NCBI GenBank assembly: GCA_963781785.1
Contig: CAWAHD010000005.1
Span: forward strand, 620,001 to 684,000
Origin: CAWAHD01 sp963781785
GTDB lineage: Bacteria > Planctomycetota > Planctomycetia > Isosphaerales > Isosphaeraceae
Direction: 5' to 3'
Length of the DNA: 64,000 bases
The translations under genes were made by a program, and so were the position numbers. Below the pieces are notes generated by a model that was given only the letters and a program-made list of their open reading frames with translations, did not search any database and was not told where the DNA came from. Below are positions 1 to 9,481 of this stretch, piece after piece. Positions within the stretch are counted from its first letter, which is position 1. Each line of letters starts with the position of its first letter.

Positions 1-1341
1 GCTCCTGTCCCAGAACGATGATCCGCCAGCCGGAGGAACCGGCTCGGTCAGCTTGTGGAAGAAATTCTCGAACGCCTGCACGCCGCCACTGGCGCCGGCC
101 GTGACTGCCGACCCGGTGAACAACGTGAAATTGTTGTTCGCCGCCACCTGCCCCATGACACCTAACTGCGACCACCACTGGGGCGAGGTCAACTGCTGAT
201 TCTGGTCCCAGGGATCCCGCTCGCGCTCCTGCATGATGGCCCGGAAGCCGTTCTGGATTCCGCTCGTCGAGTCGATATCCTGATACGGAGCGACCAGGTC
301 CCACTGGTTGGGTACCACCGGGTCGGTCAGGATCTCCTGGCCGCGCTGGAGGTCGGAATGATAGAGAACCGGCCAGCGGAAGAACTGGAGCGGCTGGCCC
401 CAGGCGTCGATGAACTCGAGAAGGCCGTCGCCGTCGGTGTCGGCCACTTCGCGGTCGGTGAACTCGTCGCGGTTGAAGACCGTGCCCCAGGGCCCCTGCC
501 CTTCGACCAGGATCGCGTACAGCATCTCCGCGCGGGCCGTGTTGTGGGTGTGGTTCGTCTGGAGAACCGCCAGATTCCAGCCACCCTCACCGATCTCGTC
601 CACCAGGTTGTTGCCGTTGTTGTCGACGGCATCGCAGCCGATCGCGGCGCAGCCCGGCAAGTTCTTGTAGATTCCCGCCGCGATCGGGTACGACGCACCA
701 AAGATCCCTGAACCCGAAAAGCCCAGGCTGGGGTTGGTCACGTTGCCGTCGCCAAAGGCGCCCGAGCCCGGGTTGTTGATCAGGCTGTTCCCCAGGGGAA
801 GCATCGCCGGCGCATAAGCCGAATTCGTCCCCATCAAGGGGTTGGCCGTGCCCGGAAACGCCGGTCCGGCGAAGTTGATCGGAAGGTTGGCGTCGTTCTG
901 GATGAAGTACACGTCGGGAAGCTCGCTCTTCAAGTAGTCGTACCAGGCGAAGACCTGGGCCCGCTGGGTTTGCGTGATCTGGGGGTTGAGCACGCCGTTC
1001 ACGAACAGGGTGGGGGCCTGATAGTTGGTGTTCCAGATCATTCCCAGGTAGCCGTGAGTCCAGTTCGGCTGGGGACGGTTGAGCATGAGCGACTCGAGCC
1101 GGTCGTTGAGCCCGCCTTCGAGCTTGGCGATCAAGGTCTGGGTCTGGCGGATCTCGGCGCGGCGCATGGCATCCTGCGCGGCCATGAGCACGAAGCTGAG
1201 GATGATCGCGATGATCACGATCACGACCAGAAGCTCGATCAACGTGAAGCCGCTGCGCGGCTTCGGAAGGATGAAGGATGAAGGATGAAGGATGAAGGAA
1301 GGCCCTGCGCGGGTGCCGCTGGCTGGTCGTGCCGGGATCAC
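1..1341 (-). CDS. Type II secretion / type IV pilin-like prepilin, 3' end outside window
   Basis: A secretion pseudopilin or pilin-like protein whose reading frame runs off the left edge of the window. The N-terminus shows a prepilin cleavage and helix motif (SG|FTLIELLVVIVIIAII) with Glu at position +5, followed by a long Asn/Pro-rich extracytoplasmic region containing many NPG/GDGN-type turns. No in-frame ATG precedes the motif. The frame stays open through the AAGGATG repeat array, and the first plausible start is a GTG at 1341, which gives a leader of about 31 residues. The start is therefore uncertain and the repeat may have displaced the original one. It lies downstream of a second prepilin and GspF/GspE on the same strand, which fits a role in the same envelope-spanning machine. 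Confidence 0.75.
   Translation of the reverse strand, partial: MIPARPASGTRAGPSFILHPSSFILPKPRSGFTLIELLVVIVIIAIILSFVLMAAQDAMRRAEIRQTQTLIAKLEGGLNDRLESLMLNRPQPNWTHGYLGMIWNTNYQAPTLFVNGVLNPQITQTQRAQVFAWYDYLKSELPDVYFIQNDANLPINFAGPAFPGTANPLMGTNSAYAPAMLPLGNSLINNPGSGAFGDGNVTNPSLGFSGSGIFGASYPIAAGIYKNLPGCAAIGCDAVDNNGNNLVDEIGEGGWNLAVLQTNHTHNTARAEMLYAILVEGQGPWGTVFNRDEFTDREVADTDGDGLLEFIDAWGQPLQFFRWPVLYHSDLQRGQEILTDPVVPNQWDLVAPYQDIDSTSGIQNGFRAIMQERERDPWDQNQQLTSPQWWSQLGVMGQVAANNNFTLFTGSAVTAGASGGVQAFENFFHKLTEPVPPAGGSSFWDRS
1270..1297. repeat. Heptamer tandem array (GATGAAG)4
   Basis: Four head-to-tail copies of the 7-mer GATGAAG (AAGGATG phase) lie at the 5' end of the first prepilin. In that gene's sense the array reads TTCATCC and is translated as a SFILHPSSFIL-like stretch just before the prepilin motif. 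The opposite-orientation array at 1746-1769 makes an inverted pair around the spacer. Confidence 0.85.
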
Positions 1342-1745
1342 CCCCCCTGGCCCCCCCTTCGCAAGGGGGGGAAAGTTCGTCGCGGCGGCCAGCACCGAGA
1401 GTCCCAGCTTTGCGCCATTCCATCGGACGCCGTGGGACCTCGGACCACCCCGTGCCTCGGAAGGCGCGCGTGGGTCGCCGGACGTCGAAGGACGATCTAT
1501 CCGTCCTCTGCCGTCCGCCACTGCCCTTGCGTCCCTCACATGATGGTTCATGACCGACACTCGCGCCCGAAGTTTTTTGATCGCTGAGAGAAGAAGGAAA
1601 GGAACATCCTGATCATCTGCGGGCCACACCGGGCCCTTTTCCCCCCCTTGTGAAGGGGGGCCGTCTTTCCCTTCCCCCCCTTGCGAAGGGGGGGCCAGGG
1701 GGGGTGGTCCCGACACCATCAGTTACAAGGCTGTGAAAGGTCTTA
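1298..1745. repeat. Repeat-rich spacer with C7/G7 palindromes
   Basis: No convincing gene lies in this spacer between the two prepilin genes. It holds copies of a palindrome built from CCCCCCCTT, a three-base loop and AAGGGGGGG: 1341-1371 with a second C-tract arm, 1641-1660, and 1674-1713, the last followed by GGTGGTCCCGAC. The same element recurs at 15504-15640, 18440-18481 and inside sucB. The outer limits of the spacer are inverted heptamer arrays. Confidence 0.8.
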
Positions 1746-1769
1746 TTTCATCCTTCATCCTTCATCCTT
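1746..1769. repeat. Heptamer tandem array (TTCATCC)3
   Basis: Three copies of TTCATCC on the plus strand sit directly beyond the stop codon of the minus-strand prepilin gene (stop at 1772). In that gene's sense they read AAGGATG. They are inverted relative to the array at 1270-1297. Confidence 0.85.
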
Positions 1770-1771
1770 GT

Positions 1772-3004
1772 TTACTGAAGCGTTCCGGTCTGGAAATTGG
1801 TGAGGTTGTCTCGTTCGCGGACCCGGATCGTCGTGTCGGTCGTCTGGGTGCCGGCGGCAAATGTGTGCACCAGGTCCAGGGGCAGCGGGTTGCTGGCCGA
1901 CGAATTGCTGGCCGAGGGTGCGATGAACTGGCCGCCGACTCCGTAGAGCCCGTCGCGCCCCGCGGAGAAGATCTGGAACGTCTGCGGCTTCTCGAACGTG
2001 ACGCTGCCGGTGGTCGTGACGGTCAGGGTCGTGGTATAGGGATTGGGGCTCGGTGAGACGAACTGGGTCGTGCCGTACTGGAAATCCAGCCCGATCGGGC
2101 TGGCGCCATTGCCGTCGGCTTCACTCAAGACGGGGCCGGCGAAGTTGACGTCGTTGGGATCATACACCCCGTTGCCGTATCCGCTGAAATAGACAAAGAA
2201 ATTGATGCTGGTGCTGGCGGTCGTGGGGGGCGAATTGCCCAGCGAGTCGTAATAGCCGGGAATGCCCGGGTTGGCCCCGTTATTCGTGAGGTTATTGGGG
2301 TCGACGAACAGCCGGCCCGCGTTGAACTCATAAAGGGGCGGCTGGCGGTTGTTGCTGTACATCGGGTTGGGGCCGTTCGCATAGTTGGGGTCGGAGGCCC
2401 GGTTGTTCGTGAACGGGTTGGTCGGGTCCTTGCCGAATCCGTTCAAGCCGAACGAGCCGGTGACGGGGTCGTAGGTGGGGATCCCGCCCAGGAAGAAGAC
2501 CAGGCACTCGTGGCCCTCCAGGATGTAGCCGTTGGGGCCGTCGAGCACGCCGTTGCCGTTGAAGTCGTACCAGTAATTCGCGTTGTGGGCGATCAAGGGC
2601 GGGATGCCGGTCGTGCTGAAGACCACCCGCGGGAAAAACTTGCGGAGTGCGATCAAGGACCGCTGCGCCAGTGCGCCCAGGGTGATGTCGCCCGTGGCGA
2701 TCACCGTGGTGTTGGCGACGGGGTAGAACCCATTCTCCGCGAGGTAGACGCGGCTGGGCGGATAGTCGCCGTAATTGCTCTTGAAGCTCGCCAGGGCCTG
2801 GGCGATCTGGTTGATCTCGGCCTGTACGGCCGCCTGCTTGGCCGTGTTCAAGGCGCCGTTGATCACCGGCAAGAGCAATCCGATCAGGATCGCCAGCACG
2901 ATGATCACGACCATGAGCTCGATCAGGGTAAAGCCCGGCCGGCCGGCCGGCCGGGCTGCCGCGCGAGCAGGTGGCGGGGCGTTGGGTTTTGCGAAAGAGC
3001 GCAT
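1772..3004 (-). CDS. Prepilin-like protein with type IV pilin N-terminus
   Basis: A 410-residue protein with a basic leader of about 25 residues, a cleavage/methylation motif (GRPG|FTLIELMVVIIVLAIL) with Glu+5, and one long hydrophobic helix. The rest is a soluble domain rich in Asn, Gly, Pro and Tyr, typical of the large pseudopilins of planctomycetes. I chose the ATG at 3004, nine bases from an AGGAG box. A TTG one codon upstream is also possible. It lies just downstream of gspF on the same strand, so it is probably a substrate or structural part of the same secretion/pilus system. Whether it is GspG-like or a minor pilin cannot be decided from sequence alone. Confidence 0.85.
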   Translation of the reverse strand: MRSFAKPNAPPPARAAARPAGRPGFTLIELMVVIIVLAILIGLLLPVINGALNTAKQAAVQAEINQIAQALASFKSNYGDYPPSRVYLAENGFYPVANTTVIATGDITLGALAQRSLIALRKFFPRVVFSTTGIPPLIAHNANYWYDFNGNGVLDGPNGYILEGHECLVFFLGGIPTYDPVTGSFGLNGFGKDPTNPFTNNRASDPNYANGPNPMYSNNRQPPLYEFNAGRLFVDPNNLTNNGANPGIPGYYDSLGNSPPTTASTSINFFVYFSGYGNGVYDPNDVNFAGPVLSEADGNGASPIGLDFQYGTTQFVSPSPNPYTTTLTVTTTGSVTFEKPQTFQIFSAGRDGLYGVGGQFIAPSASNSSASNPLPLDLVHTFAAGTQTTDTTIRVRERDNLTNFQTGTLQ

Positions 3005-3060
3005 CAATCGGTGCTCCTAGTTGACAACCGTTAACGGACGAACGGCAACCGACACCTCGA

Positions 3061-4302
3061 TCAGCCGGACAGCTTCGAGATCAACGTGATGAGCGGGAGA
3101 AACAGGGCGATGACGATGAAGCCGATGATGCCGCCCAGGATCACGATCATGATCGGCTCGAGCAGGCTGACCAGGCTCTCGACGGCCGTCTCGACTTCTT
3201 CATCGTAGTTGTCGGCGATTTTATTGAGCATCGTGTCGAGCTCGCCGGTTTCCTCGCCGACGTCGATCATGTTGACCACGATGTCGTCGACGATCCGTGC
3301 CTCCTTGAGGGGCTGGGCGATGGTCTCGCCCTCGCGGATACTGTCATAGATCCGGTTGAACGCCCGCTCGAACACGGCGTTGCCGGCCGTGTCGCGCACG
3401 ATGTTGAGCGACTCCAGGATCGGCACGCCCGACTGCACCAGTGTGCCCAGGGTGCGCATGGTGCGGGCGACGGTCGATTTCTCGACGATGTCGCCCATCA
3501 CGGGTATCATCAGCTTGATCCGGTCGCAGACATAAGCGCCGGTCCGGTTGCGGTAGAGCAGCTTGACGAAGATCCAGCAAAACAGCGGCGTCAAGAACAC
3601 GACGTAGAAATACTTGATCAGGAAGTGGCTGGCGTCGATCAGCATCGTCGTCATCCTGGGCAGCGGGATGTCGAAGTCTTTGAAGATCGACTCGAACTTG
3701 GGAATGATGTAGTAGAGGATGAATCCCACGATCACGCAGGCGACGGTGATCACGACGACCGGGTAGACCATGGCCGACTTGATCCGCCGCTTGAGGGACT
3801 GGGACTTTTCCTTGAAGTCCGCCAGGCGCTGGAGGATGGCTTCCAGAGCACCGCCGGCCTCGCCGGCCTTGAGCATGTTGCAGTAGAGCCGGTCAAACGC
3901 CTTGGGGTGCTTGGCGCAGGCTTCCGACAGGGTCGAGCCGCTCTCGATATCCTCGACGATGTCCTGGAGCGCGTTCTTGAGCACGCCCGGCTTGCACTGG
4001 CCCTCGAGGATCTTGAGGCTGCGCAGGATCGGCAGGCCGGCATCCTGGAGCGTCGAGAGCTGGCGCGTGAAGATGCAGAGCTGCTTGGTCGAGATCCGGC
4101 CGATTGTGAACGACTTCTTGCGCTTCCGACCCCCCCTGGCCTTGGCCCGCGCCTTGGCTTTCTTGGCCTTCTCGGCGATCTTGGTGACGAAGAACCCCTT
4201 CTGGCGGATGAGCTGCTGCGCTTCCTCCTGCGTGGACGCGTCGATCGAGTCCTTGACTTCGCGCCCGGTGTGGTCCATCGCCTCGTACTGGAAGGTCGGC
4301 AT
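3061..4302 (-). CDS. gspF: Type II secretion / pilus inner-membrane protein GspF (PilC family)
   Basis: A polytopic inner-membrane platform protein that couples the cytoplasmic ATPase to pseudopilin assembly. The protein opens with the family's MPTFQYEAMD sequence. It has a basic linker (KKAKARAKARGGRKRKK), then two GspF repeats, each starting with a FTRQLSTLQDAGLPILRSL-type motif, with hydrophobic segments near residues 190-215, 240-260 and at the C-terminus (IMIVILGGIIGFIVIALFLPL). The length of 413 residues is normal for the family. The start at 4302 is preferred over an upstream in-frame Met because a GAGGAG box lies 8 bases before it and it follows the gspE stop by 13 bases. This arrangement indicates co-transcription with gspE. 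Confidence 0.93.
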   Translation of the reverse strand: MPTFQYEAMDHTGREVKDSIDASTQEEAQQLIRQKGFFVTKIAEKAKKAKARAKARGGRKRKKSFTIGRISTKQLCIFTRQLSTLQDAGLPILRSLKILEGQCKPGVLKNALQDIVEDIESGSTLSEACAKHPKAFDRLYCNMLKAGEAGGALEAILQRLADFKEKSQSLKRRIKSAMVYPVVVITVACVIVGFILYYIIPKFESIFKDFDIPLPRMTTMLIDASHFLIKYFYVVFLTPLFCWIFVKLLYRNRTGAYVCDRIKLMIPVMGDIVEKSTVARTMRTLGTLVQSGVPILESLNIVRDTAGNAVFERAFNRIYDSIREGETIAQPLKEARIVDDIVVNMIDVGEETGELDTMLNKIADNYDEEVETAVESLVSLLEPIMIVILGGIIGFIVIALFLPLITLISKLSG

Positions 4303-4315
4303 GGCAGTCGTCTCC

Positions 4316-6034
4316 TCAAATGTCATCCAGCATGGTTTCGCGGAGGATCTCTTCAATCGATGATTGGCCGTTGTGAATCATGTTCATGCCCGTCTCGCGC
4401 AGGGTCCGCATGCCGAACTTGCGGCAGGCGTTGCGGAAGTCGTCGAGCGACGCCTCGGCGACGATCATGTCGCGGAGGGTTTCGTTCATGACCAATAGCT
4501 CGTAGATGCCCATCCGGCCCTTGTAGCCGGTGTTGTTGCACTTCTCGCAGCCCTTGCCGTAGTAGAACTTCTTGGTCGAGGCCTGCTCGGCGGTCAAGCC
4601 CAGCTCCATGCAGATCTCCGGCGCCGGGGTGAACTCGGTGCGGCAGTTGACGCAGATCTTCCGCACCAGCCGCTGGGCCAGCACCGCCTCGACCGTGGCG
4701 GTGATCAGGAACGTGGGCAGCCCCATGTTGCGCAGCCGCGTGATCGCCGACGGGGCGTCGTTGGTGTGCAAGGTTGTGAACACGATGTGGCCGGTGAGCG
4801 ACGCCTGGATCGAGATCTCGGCCGTCTCCAGGTCGCGGGTCTCACCCACCAGGATCTTGTCCGGGTCCTGGCGGAGGATCGACCGCAGGCACGAGGCGAA
4901 GGTCACGCCGATCTCGGGGTTGACCGGGATCTGGATCAGGCCCTCGATGTCGTACTCGACCGGCTCTTCGGTGGTGATGATCTTGTCTTCGATGCGGTTC
5001 AAATGGTTGAGCGTCGCGTACAAGGTCGTCGTCTTGCCGGAGGAGGTGGGCCCGGTCACGAGCACGATTCCGTTAGGCTTCTCGATGATGTCGTGCCACA
5101 CCTTGAGCGTATCATCGGGCATTCCCAGCTTCTTGAGGTCGAGCTGCACGACCGTGCGGTCGAGGATCCGCAAGACCACGCTCTCACCGAACATGGTCGG
5201 CAGCGTGGACACACGGATGTCGACCTCGTTGCCGCCTAATGCGAGCTGGATCCGGCCGTCCTGGGGAAGCCGGCGCTCGGCGATGTCGAGGTTACTCATG
5301 ACCTTGATGCGGCTGGCGATCGCCGAGGCCAGGTGCCGGGGCGGGGGAACCAATTCGTAGAGCACCCCGTCGACCCGGTACCGCATCTTGTACTCTTCCT
5401 CGAACGGCTCGAAATGGATGTCGGAGGCCTTGTCTTTGATGGCCAGGAGCAGCACCATGTTGAGCAGCTTGCGCACCGGCGCAGCCTCGGCCATCTCTTC
5501 GATGCGTTCGAGGTCGATCGTGGTCTCGCTGCGCCCGGCCAGGGCCGCAAGTCCTTTGTCTTGCTCGATCTGCTTGACCACGTCCTGGATGCTCTCGTGG
5601 TGGCCGGCGTACAGCCGCTCGATCGCCGCCATGACGTCTGGCTCTGTCGAGATCGCCCCTTTGACCTCCGTGCTCAAGAACATCTTCAGGCTGTCCAAAG
5701 TCGACGGGTTCTGCGGCTCCGCCATCGCCACCGTGATGCTCTTGTCTTTCTTGTTCTGCGAGATCGGCACGATCTTGTAGGCCGTCGCCATGCTCTCGTT
5801 CACCAGCTCGGTCATCTCGGACGGGATCGTGACGTCCGCCAGCTTGACCACTTTCATCCCGAGCTGCTCGCCCAGGGCCTTCATGACCTGATCTTCCTTG
5901 ACCAGACCCATCCGGACGGCCACCTTCCCCAGGAGCTCCGACCCGGCGCGCTTCTGCTCCTCCAGCACCTTCCAGAGCGTCTCTTCGTCGAGGTAGCCCA
6001 TGTCGATCAAGATCGTGCCAAGCCGTCGGGCCAT
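4316..6034 (-). CDS. gspE: Type II secretion / type IV pilus assembly ATPase GspE (PilB family)
   Basis: A hexameric cytoplasmic ATPase that powers pseudopilin or pilus assembly. It has an N-terminal MshEN/GspE_N region (residues 1-150), the DIHFEP motif near 205, a Walker A at about 328-335 (GPTSSGKT), the ITTEEPVEY Asp/Glu box, a Walker B in ILVGETRDLETAE, and the His box TLHTNDAPSAITRL. A C-terminal zinc motif is built from CVNC and CEKC. The length of 572 residues is typical. A GAGGAG ribosome site lies 8 bases before the ATG. It is the first gene of a minus-strand run gspE-gspF-prepilin-prepilin. A second family member lies at 7740-9481, so one may serve secretion and the other pili. Confidence 0.95.
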   Translation of the reverse strand: MARRLGTILIDMGYLDEETLWKVLEEQKRAGSELLGKVAVRMGLVKEDQVMKALGEQLGMKVVKLADVTIPSEMTELVNESMATAYKIVPISQNKKDKSITVAMAEPQNPSTLDSLKMFLSTEVKGAISTEPDVMAAIERLYAGHHESIQDVVKQIEQDKGLAALAGRSETTIDLERIEEMAEAAPVRKLLNMVLLLAIKDKASDIHFEPFEEEYKMRYRVDGVLYELVPPPRHLASAIASRIKVMSNLDIAERRLPQDGRIQLALGGNEVDIRVSTLPTMFGESVVLRILDRTVVQLDLKKLGMPDDTLKVWHDIIEKPNGIVLVTGPTSSGKTTTLYATLNHLNRIEDKIITTEEPVEYDIEGLIQIPVNPEIGVTFASCLRSILRQDPDKILVGETRDLETAEISIQASLTGHIVFTTLHTNDAPSAITRLRNMGLPTFLITATVEAVLAQRLVRKICVNCRTEFTPAPEICMELGLTAEQASTKKFYYGKGCEKCNNTGYKGRMGIYELLVMNETLRDMIVAEASLDDFRNACRKFGMRTLRETGMNMIHNGQSSIEEILRETMLDDI

Positions 6035-6213
6035 CGGGCCCTCCTCAGGGTTGCGAGCTGTCGGTTGTCAGTTGTTGTTGTGAGCTGTCGTTGGTTGAAC
6101 GGGAATGCAGAGTTGGTCAGGCTTTGTCAGCGGGCGTGCCGAAGAAGCTGCACAGGCCGCCCGCGTCCGATCCGTCCGATCCGTCCGATCCGATGCGGCG
6201 GCAGGCGTGGTTC

Positions 6214-6330
6214 GTCAGGCTGGAAAGCCTGACCTACGCAATTCGTCAGGCTGGAAAGCCTGACCTACGCAATTCGTCAGGCTGGAAAGCCTGACCTACG
6301 CAATTCGTCAGGCTGGAAAGCCTGACCTAC
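6214..6330. repeat. Four-copy hairpin repeat, GTCAGGCT-GGAA-AGCCTGAC
   Basis: Four copies of a perfect 8-bp stem with a GGAA loop start at 6214, 6245, 6276 and 6307, a 31-bp period, separated by CTACGCAATTC. The array ends five bases from the stop codon of pilT on the minus strand. A 9-bp tandem (CCGATCCGT, three copies) lies just upstream at about 6168-6195. The hairpin family recurs at 12374-12459. Confidence 0.9.
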
Positions 6331-6335
6331 GTGCT

Positions 6336-7448
6336 TCATTCTTCTTCTTCTTCTCCTTCCTCTCCATCCTCGAGAACTCCCTTCTTCGCATTCTCGATCC
6401 GCTGGCGGAGGTCGTCGGGCTTGCGGGACTTGAACATCACCTCGGTCTCTTCCACCAGGCCCTGGCGCCAGAGGTTGAAGAGGCTGTCGTCCAGGAGGAT
6501 CATCCCGTGTTTCCGGCCGGTCTGGATCGACGAGTCGATGCGGTACGTCTTGTTTTCGCGGATCAGGTTGGCGATGGCCGGCGTGACGACGAGCATCTCG
6601 TAGGCGGCCACCAGCCCCTTGGGCTTGCGGGGCAAGAGCGCCTGGGCCAGGATGCCGATGATCGCAACGGAGAGCTGGGTCCGGATCTGGTCCTGCTGGT
6701 CCTTGGGGAAGACGTCGATGACGCGGTTGACCGTCCCTTCGGCCGAGTTGGTGTGCAGGGTCGCGAACACGATGTGGCCGGTTTCGGCGGCGGTGATGGC
6801 CGCGGAGATCGTGGCCAGGTCGCGCATTTCACCGACCAGGATGATGTCGGGGTCCATGCGCAGGGCACGGCGGATCGCCTCGGGAAAGTCGGGCACGTCG
6901 ACGCCGATCTCGCGCTGATTGATCAGGCACTTGTTGTGCTTGTGGAAGTACTCGATCGGGTCTTCAATCGTGATGATGTGGCGGTCCATCGTGTTGTTGA
7001 TGTAGTTCACCATCGAGGCCAGACTGGTCGTCTTGCCCGAGCCGGTCGGCCCGGTGACCAGGATCAAGCCGCGCGGCCGCTGGATCAACTGCTCGATGAC
7101 TGCCGGCAAGCCGAGCTGCTCGAAGGTCAGGAACTCGCTGGGAATCCGCCGCAGGACCAGCCCGACATTGCCCTTCTGCTTGAAGATGGCGACCCGGAAC
7201 CGGGCCATGTCGCCGAACGCGAAGCCGAAATCGGTCCCGCCCACCTCCTGGAGCTCTTGCTGGCATCGCTCCGGTGTGATGCTCTTCATGAGCGACACCG
7301 TGTCAGCCGGCTCGAGAACCTTCGTCGCCAAGGGACGCATGTGGCCGTGCAGCCGCAGCATCGGATGCGCGCCGACGGCCAGATGCAGGTCGCTCGCCTT
7401 CTGGGAACACACCGTCTGAAGCAGTTTGTCGATGAGCAGCGTACCCAT
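6336..7448 (-). CDS. pilT: Twitching motility retraction ATPase PilT
   Basis: The ATPase that depolymerises type IV pili. It has a Walker A at residues 133-140 (GPTGSGKT), an ITIEDPIEY Asp/Glu box, a Walker B (ILVGEMRDLAT), the His box TLHTNSAEGTVNRVIDVFP, and the PilT-type C-terminal motif AIANLIREN (usually AIRNLIRE). The length of 370 residues is normal, and it ends in an acidic Glu/Gly tail. A GGAGG box is 12 bases before the ATG. Its presence means the neighbouring ATPases and prepilins probably include a true retractable pilus as well as, or instead of, type II secretion. Confidence 0.95.
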   Translation of the reverse strand: MGTLLIDKLLQTVCSQKASDLHLAVGAHPMLRLHGHMRPLATKVLEPADTVSLMKSITPERCQQELQEVGGTDFGFAFGDMARFRVAIFKQKGNVGLVLRRIPSEFLTFEQLGLPAVIEQLIQRPRGLILVTGPTGSGKTTSLASMVNYINNTMDRHIITIEDPIEYFHKHNKCLINQREIGVDVPDFPEAIRRALRMDPDIILVGEMRDLATISAAITAAETGHIVFATLHTNSAEGTVNRVIDVFPKDQQDQIRTQLSVAIIGILAQALLPRKPKGLVAAYEMLVVTPAIANLIRENKTYRIDSSIQTGRKHGMILLDDSLFNLWRQGLVEETEVMFKSRKPDDLRQRIENAKKGVLEDGEEGEEEEE

Positions 7449-7636
7449 TGCCCTGAAAAGCCTCCGCGGGAACGTCGATGGAACCGGTCATGCCCCGCCC
7501 GAAAACCTGCGTCTCCGGGCACTTGACTTTTTCAGAAAACCAGGTGTCCACCGAATCGTGATGTCGCGCCTTGAGGTTAGGACCGAGTGCCACTGCCCCA
7601 CCGCACCATCATTATTCGCTGTACCACCCAAGAAAC

Positions 7637-7666
7637 AAGGATGAAGGATGAAGGATGAAGGATGAA
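7637..7666. repeat. Heptamer tandem array (AAGGATG)n
   Basis: About four AAGGATG units lie in the spacer between the second GspE/PilB-like gene and pilT. In the sense of those minus-strand genes it reads TTCATCC and lies about 190 bases upstream of the pilT start. No opposite partner is visible here. Confidence 0.8.
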
Positions 7667-7739
7667 ATTAAGACACACGAACGCAAGGGTGGTCGCAACC
7701 AAGAGCCCGCTGCGCCCACCTCGGACTGGCCGCTTGGGC

Positions 7740-9481
7740 TCACGCCTTCTTGGTCGCGACGACCGATTCGGCCAGCATCTCGCGCTGGGTGATACGCAGT
7801 ACCTCGTCGATCGTGGTGATTCCGCGGATCGCCTTGACGATTCCGTCTTCGAAGAGAGTACGCATTCCCTGTTTGCGAGCAAGTTTGCGCACATTCTGCG
7901 TGGATTCGCCCTTGAATGCCGCCTCACGGACCTGGGGCGTCATGGTCATCAGCTCGTAAATTCCCATCCGTCCCCGGTACCCCTTTTTGTTGCAGTAGGT
8001 GCACCCCTTGCCCCGCATGAAGTTTGCCTTCTTGGCGATCTCGGGCGCAGGCCCAGTCCGTTCAGAATGTGCGAGGGAGGATCGTAACGCACCCGGCATT
8101 TCGGGCAAACCTTGCGAACCAAGCGTTGAGCCATGATTGCAAGCACGGAGCTGGCGACGAGGAACGGTTGTATCCCAATATCCACCAGCCGTGTAATGGC
8201 ACTGGGCGCATCGTTCGTATGCAGTGTACTGAAAACCAAGTGTCCTGTTAGACTGGCCTGAATTGCGGTCTCGGCGGTCTCCAGATCGCGGATTTCGCCG
8301 ACCAGGAGGATGTTTGGATTCTGCCGGAGCATGGCACGGATAATGCGTGCGAAAGTCATCCCGATCTTGGCTTTGACTTCGCACTGGTTGACGCCGGGGA
8401 GGTAGTATTCGACGGGGTCTTCGGCGGTGATGATCTTGACGTCCGGGCGGTTGAGCTCATTCAAGGCAGCATAGAGGGTGGTGGTTTTGCCGGAGCCGGT
8501 GGGGCCGGTGACGAGGAGGATGCCGTTGGGCCGCTTGATCAATTGCTTGAAGCGGCCGAAGTCTTCGTCGCCGAAGCCGAGGTCCTGGAGGCCGACCTTG
8601 ATATTGTCGCGGTCGAGGATGCGCATCACGACCGATTGGCCATGACTGGTTGGAATGATGCTGACGCGCATGTCGATATCTTTGCCGGCGACGAGGATTT
8701 TGATCCGGCCGTCCTGGGGGCGGCGTTTCTCGGCGATATCGATGAAGCCCATGATCTTGATGCGGCTGACGATGGCGCCCAGGAGGCGGCGGGGGGCGCT
8801 GTCGCGTTCCATGAGGACGCCGTCGATGCGGTAGCGGATCCGGACGCGGTCGGCGAACGGCTCGATGTGGATATCGCTGGCGCGGAGGGTGACGGCTTCC
8901 TGGATGATCAAGTGGACGAGCTTGATGACCGGGGCGTCGCCTTCTTCGAGGGTGTTGGTGGTGGCGGACTTGCCGGTAACCCCGGTGTCTTCGGCGAAAT
9001 CGATGGCGGTGTCGGTGAACTCCTGGAGCATCGAGTCGACGGATTCGGTCTCGGAGGAGGCGCTTCCGTAGTATTTGTTGATGGCCTCGACGATTGAGTC
9101 TTTGGGGGCCAGCGACACCTCGATCTCGCGGTTGAGCACGAACCGGAGCTTGTCGATGGTCTCAAAATCGAGTGGGTCATGCATGATGACACGGATGGCA
9201 CCACTCTCTTGAGCGAGGGGCATGACGATATTTTCGCGAGCGAGGGACTCGGGGACGAGCTCGATGACGGAGGCGGGGATCTCGATTTCGTGGAGCTCGA
9301 CGAAGGGGAGTCCGTGTTGTTCGGCCTTGGCCTTCATGATGGCGTCGGCGTCGGTGTAGCCCAGCCTGATGAGGGCATCCTCGACGGCGCCGCCGTCGAC
9401 GCGTTGAGCTTCCTTGAGCTGGTCCGGGCCGATGACGCCTCGTTTGACCAGGATCTCGGTCCATTCCCGGGTTTTGGCCAT
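7740..9481 (-). CDS. Second GspE/PilB-type ATPase, frameshifted near 8050
   Basis: An assembly ATPase of the PilB/GspE family. The first frame (9481 down to about 8055) carries the N-terminal domain (MAKTREWTEILVKRG...), DIHIEPF, a Walker A (GPTGSGKTTTLY), ITAEDPVEYY, ILLVGEIRDLETAE, TLHTNDAPSAITRL and the CPKC half of the zinc motif. The C-terminal portion (FMRGKGCTYCNKKGYRGRM to the end) lies in the -1 frame and stops at 7740. The span is 1742 nt, one base short of a whole number of codons, so one base appears missing near 8048-8060. The sequence is conserved on both sides and no slippery heptamer is visible. An assembly indel is more likely than gene decay. It differs from gspE at 4316 and may be the pilus extension ATPase partner of PilT. 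Confidence 0.85.

Noticed and set aside
6214..6330. CRISPR array from four evenly spaced repeats
   Set aside because: The 11-bp linkers are identical in sequence; spacers would differ.
8045..8062. Programmed -1 frameshift in the second GspE/PilB-like gene
   Set aside because: No slippery heptamer or downstream structure seen, and many other genes in the window have similar one-base breaks, so a sequence indel is simpler.
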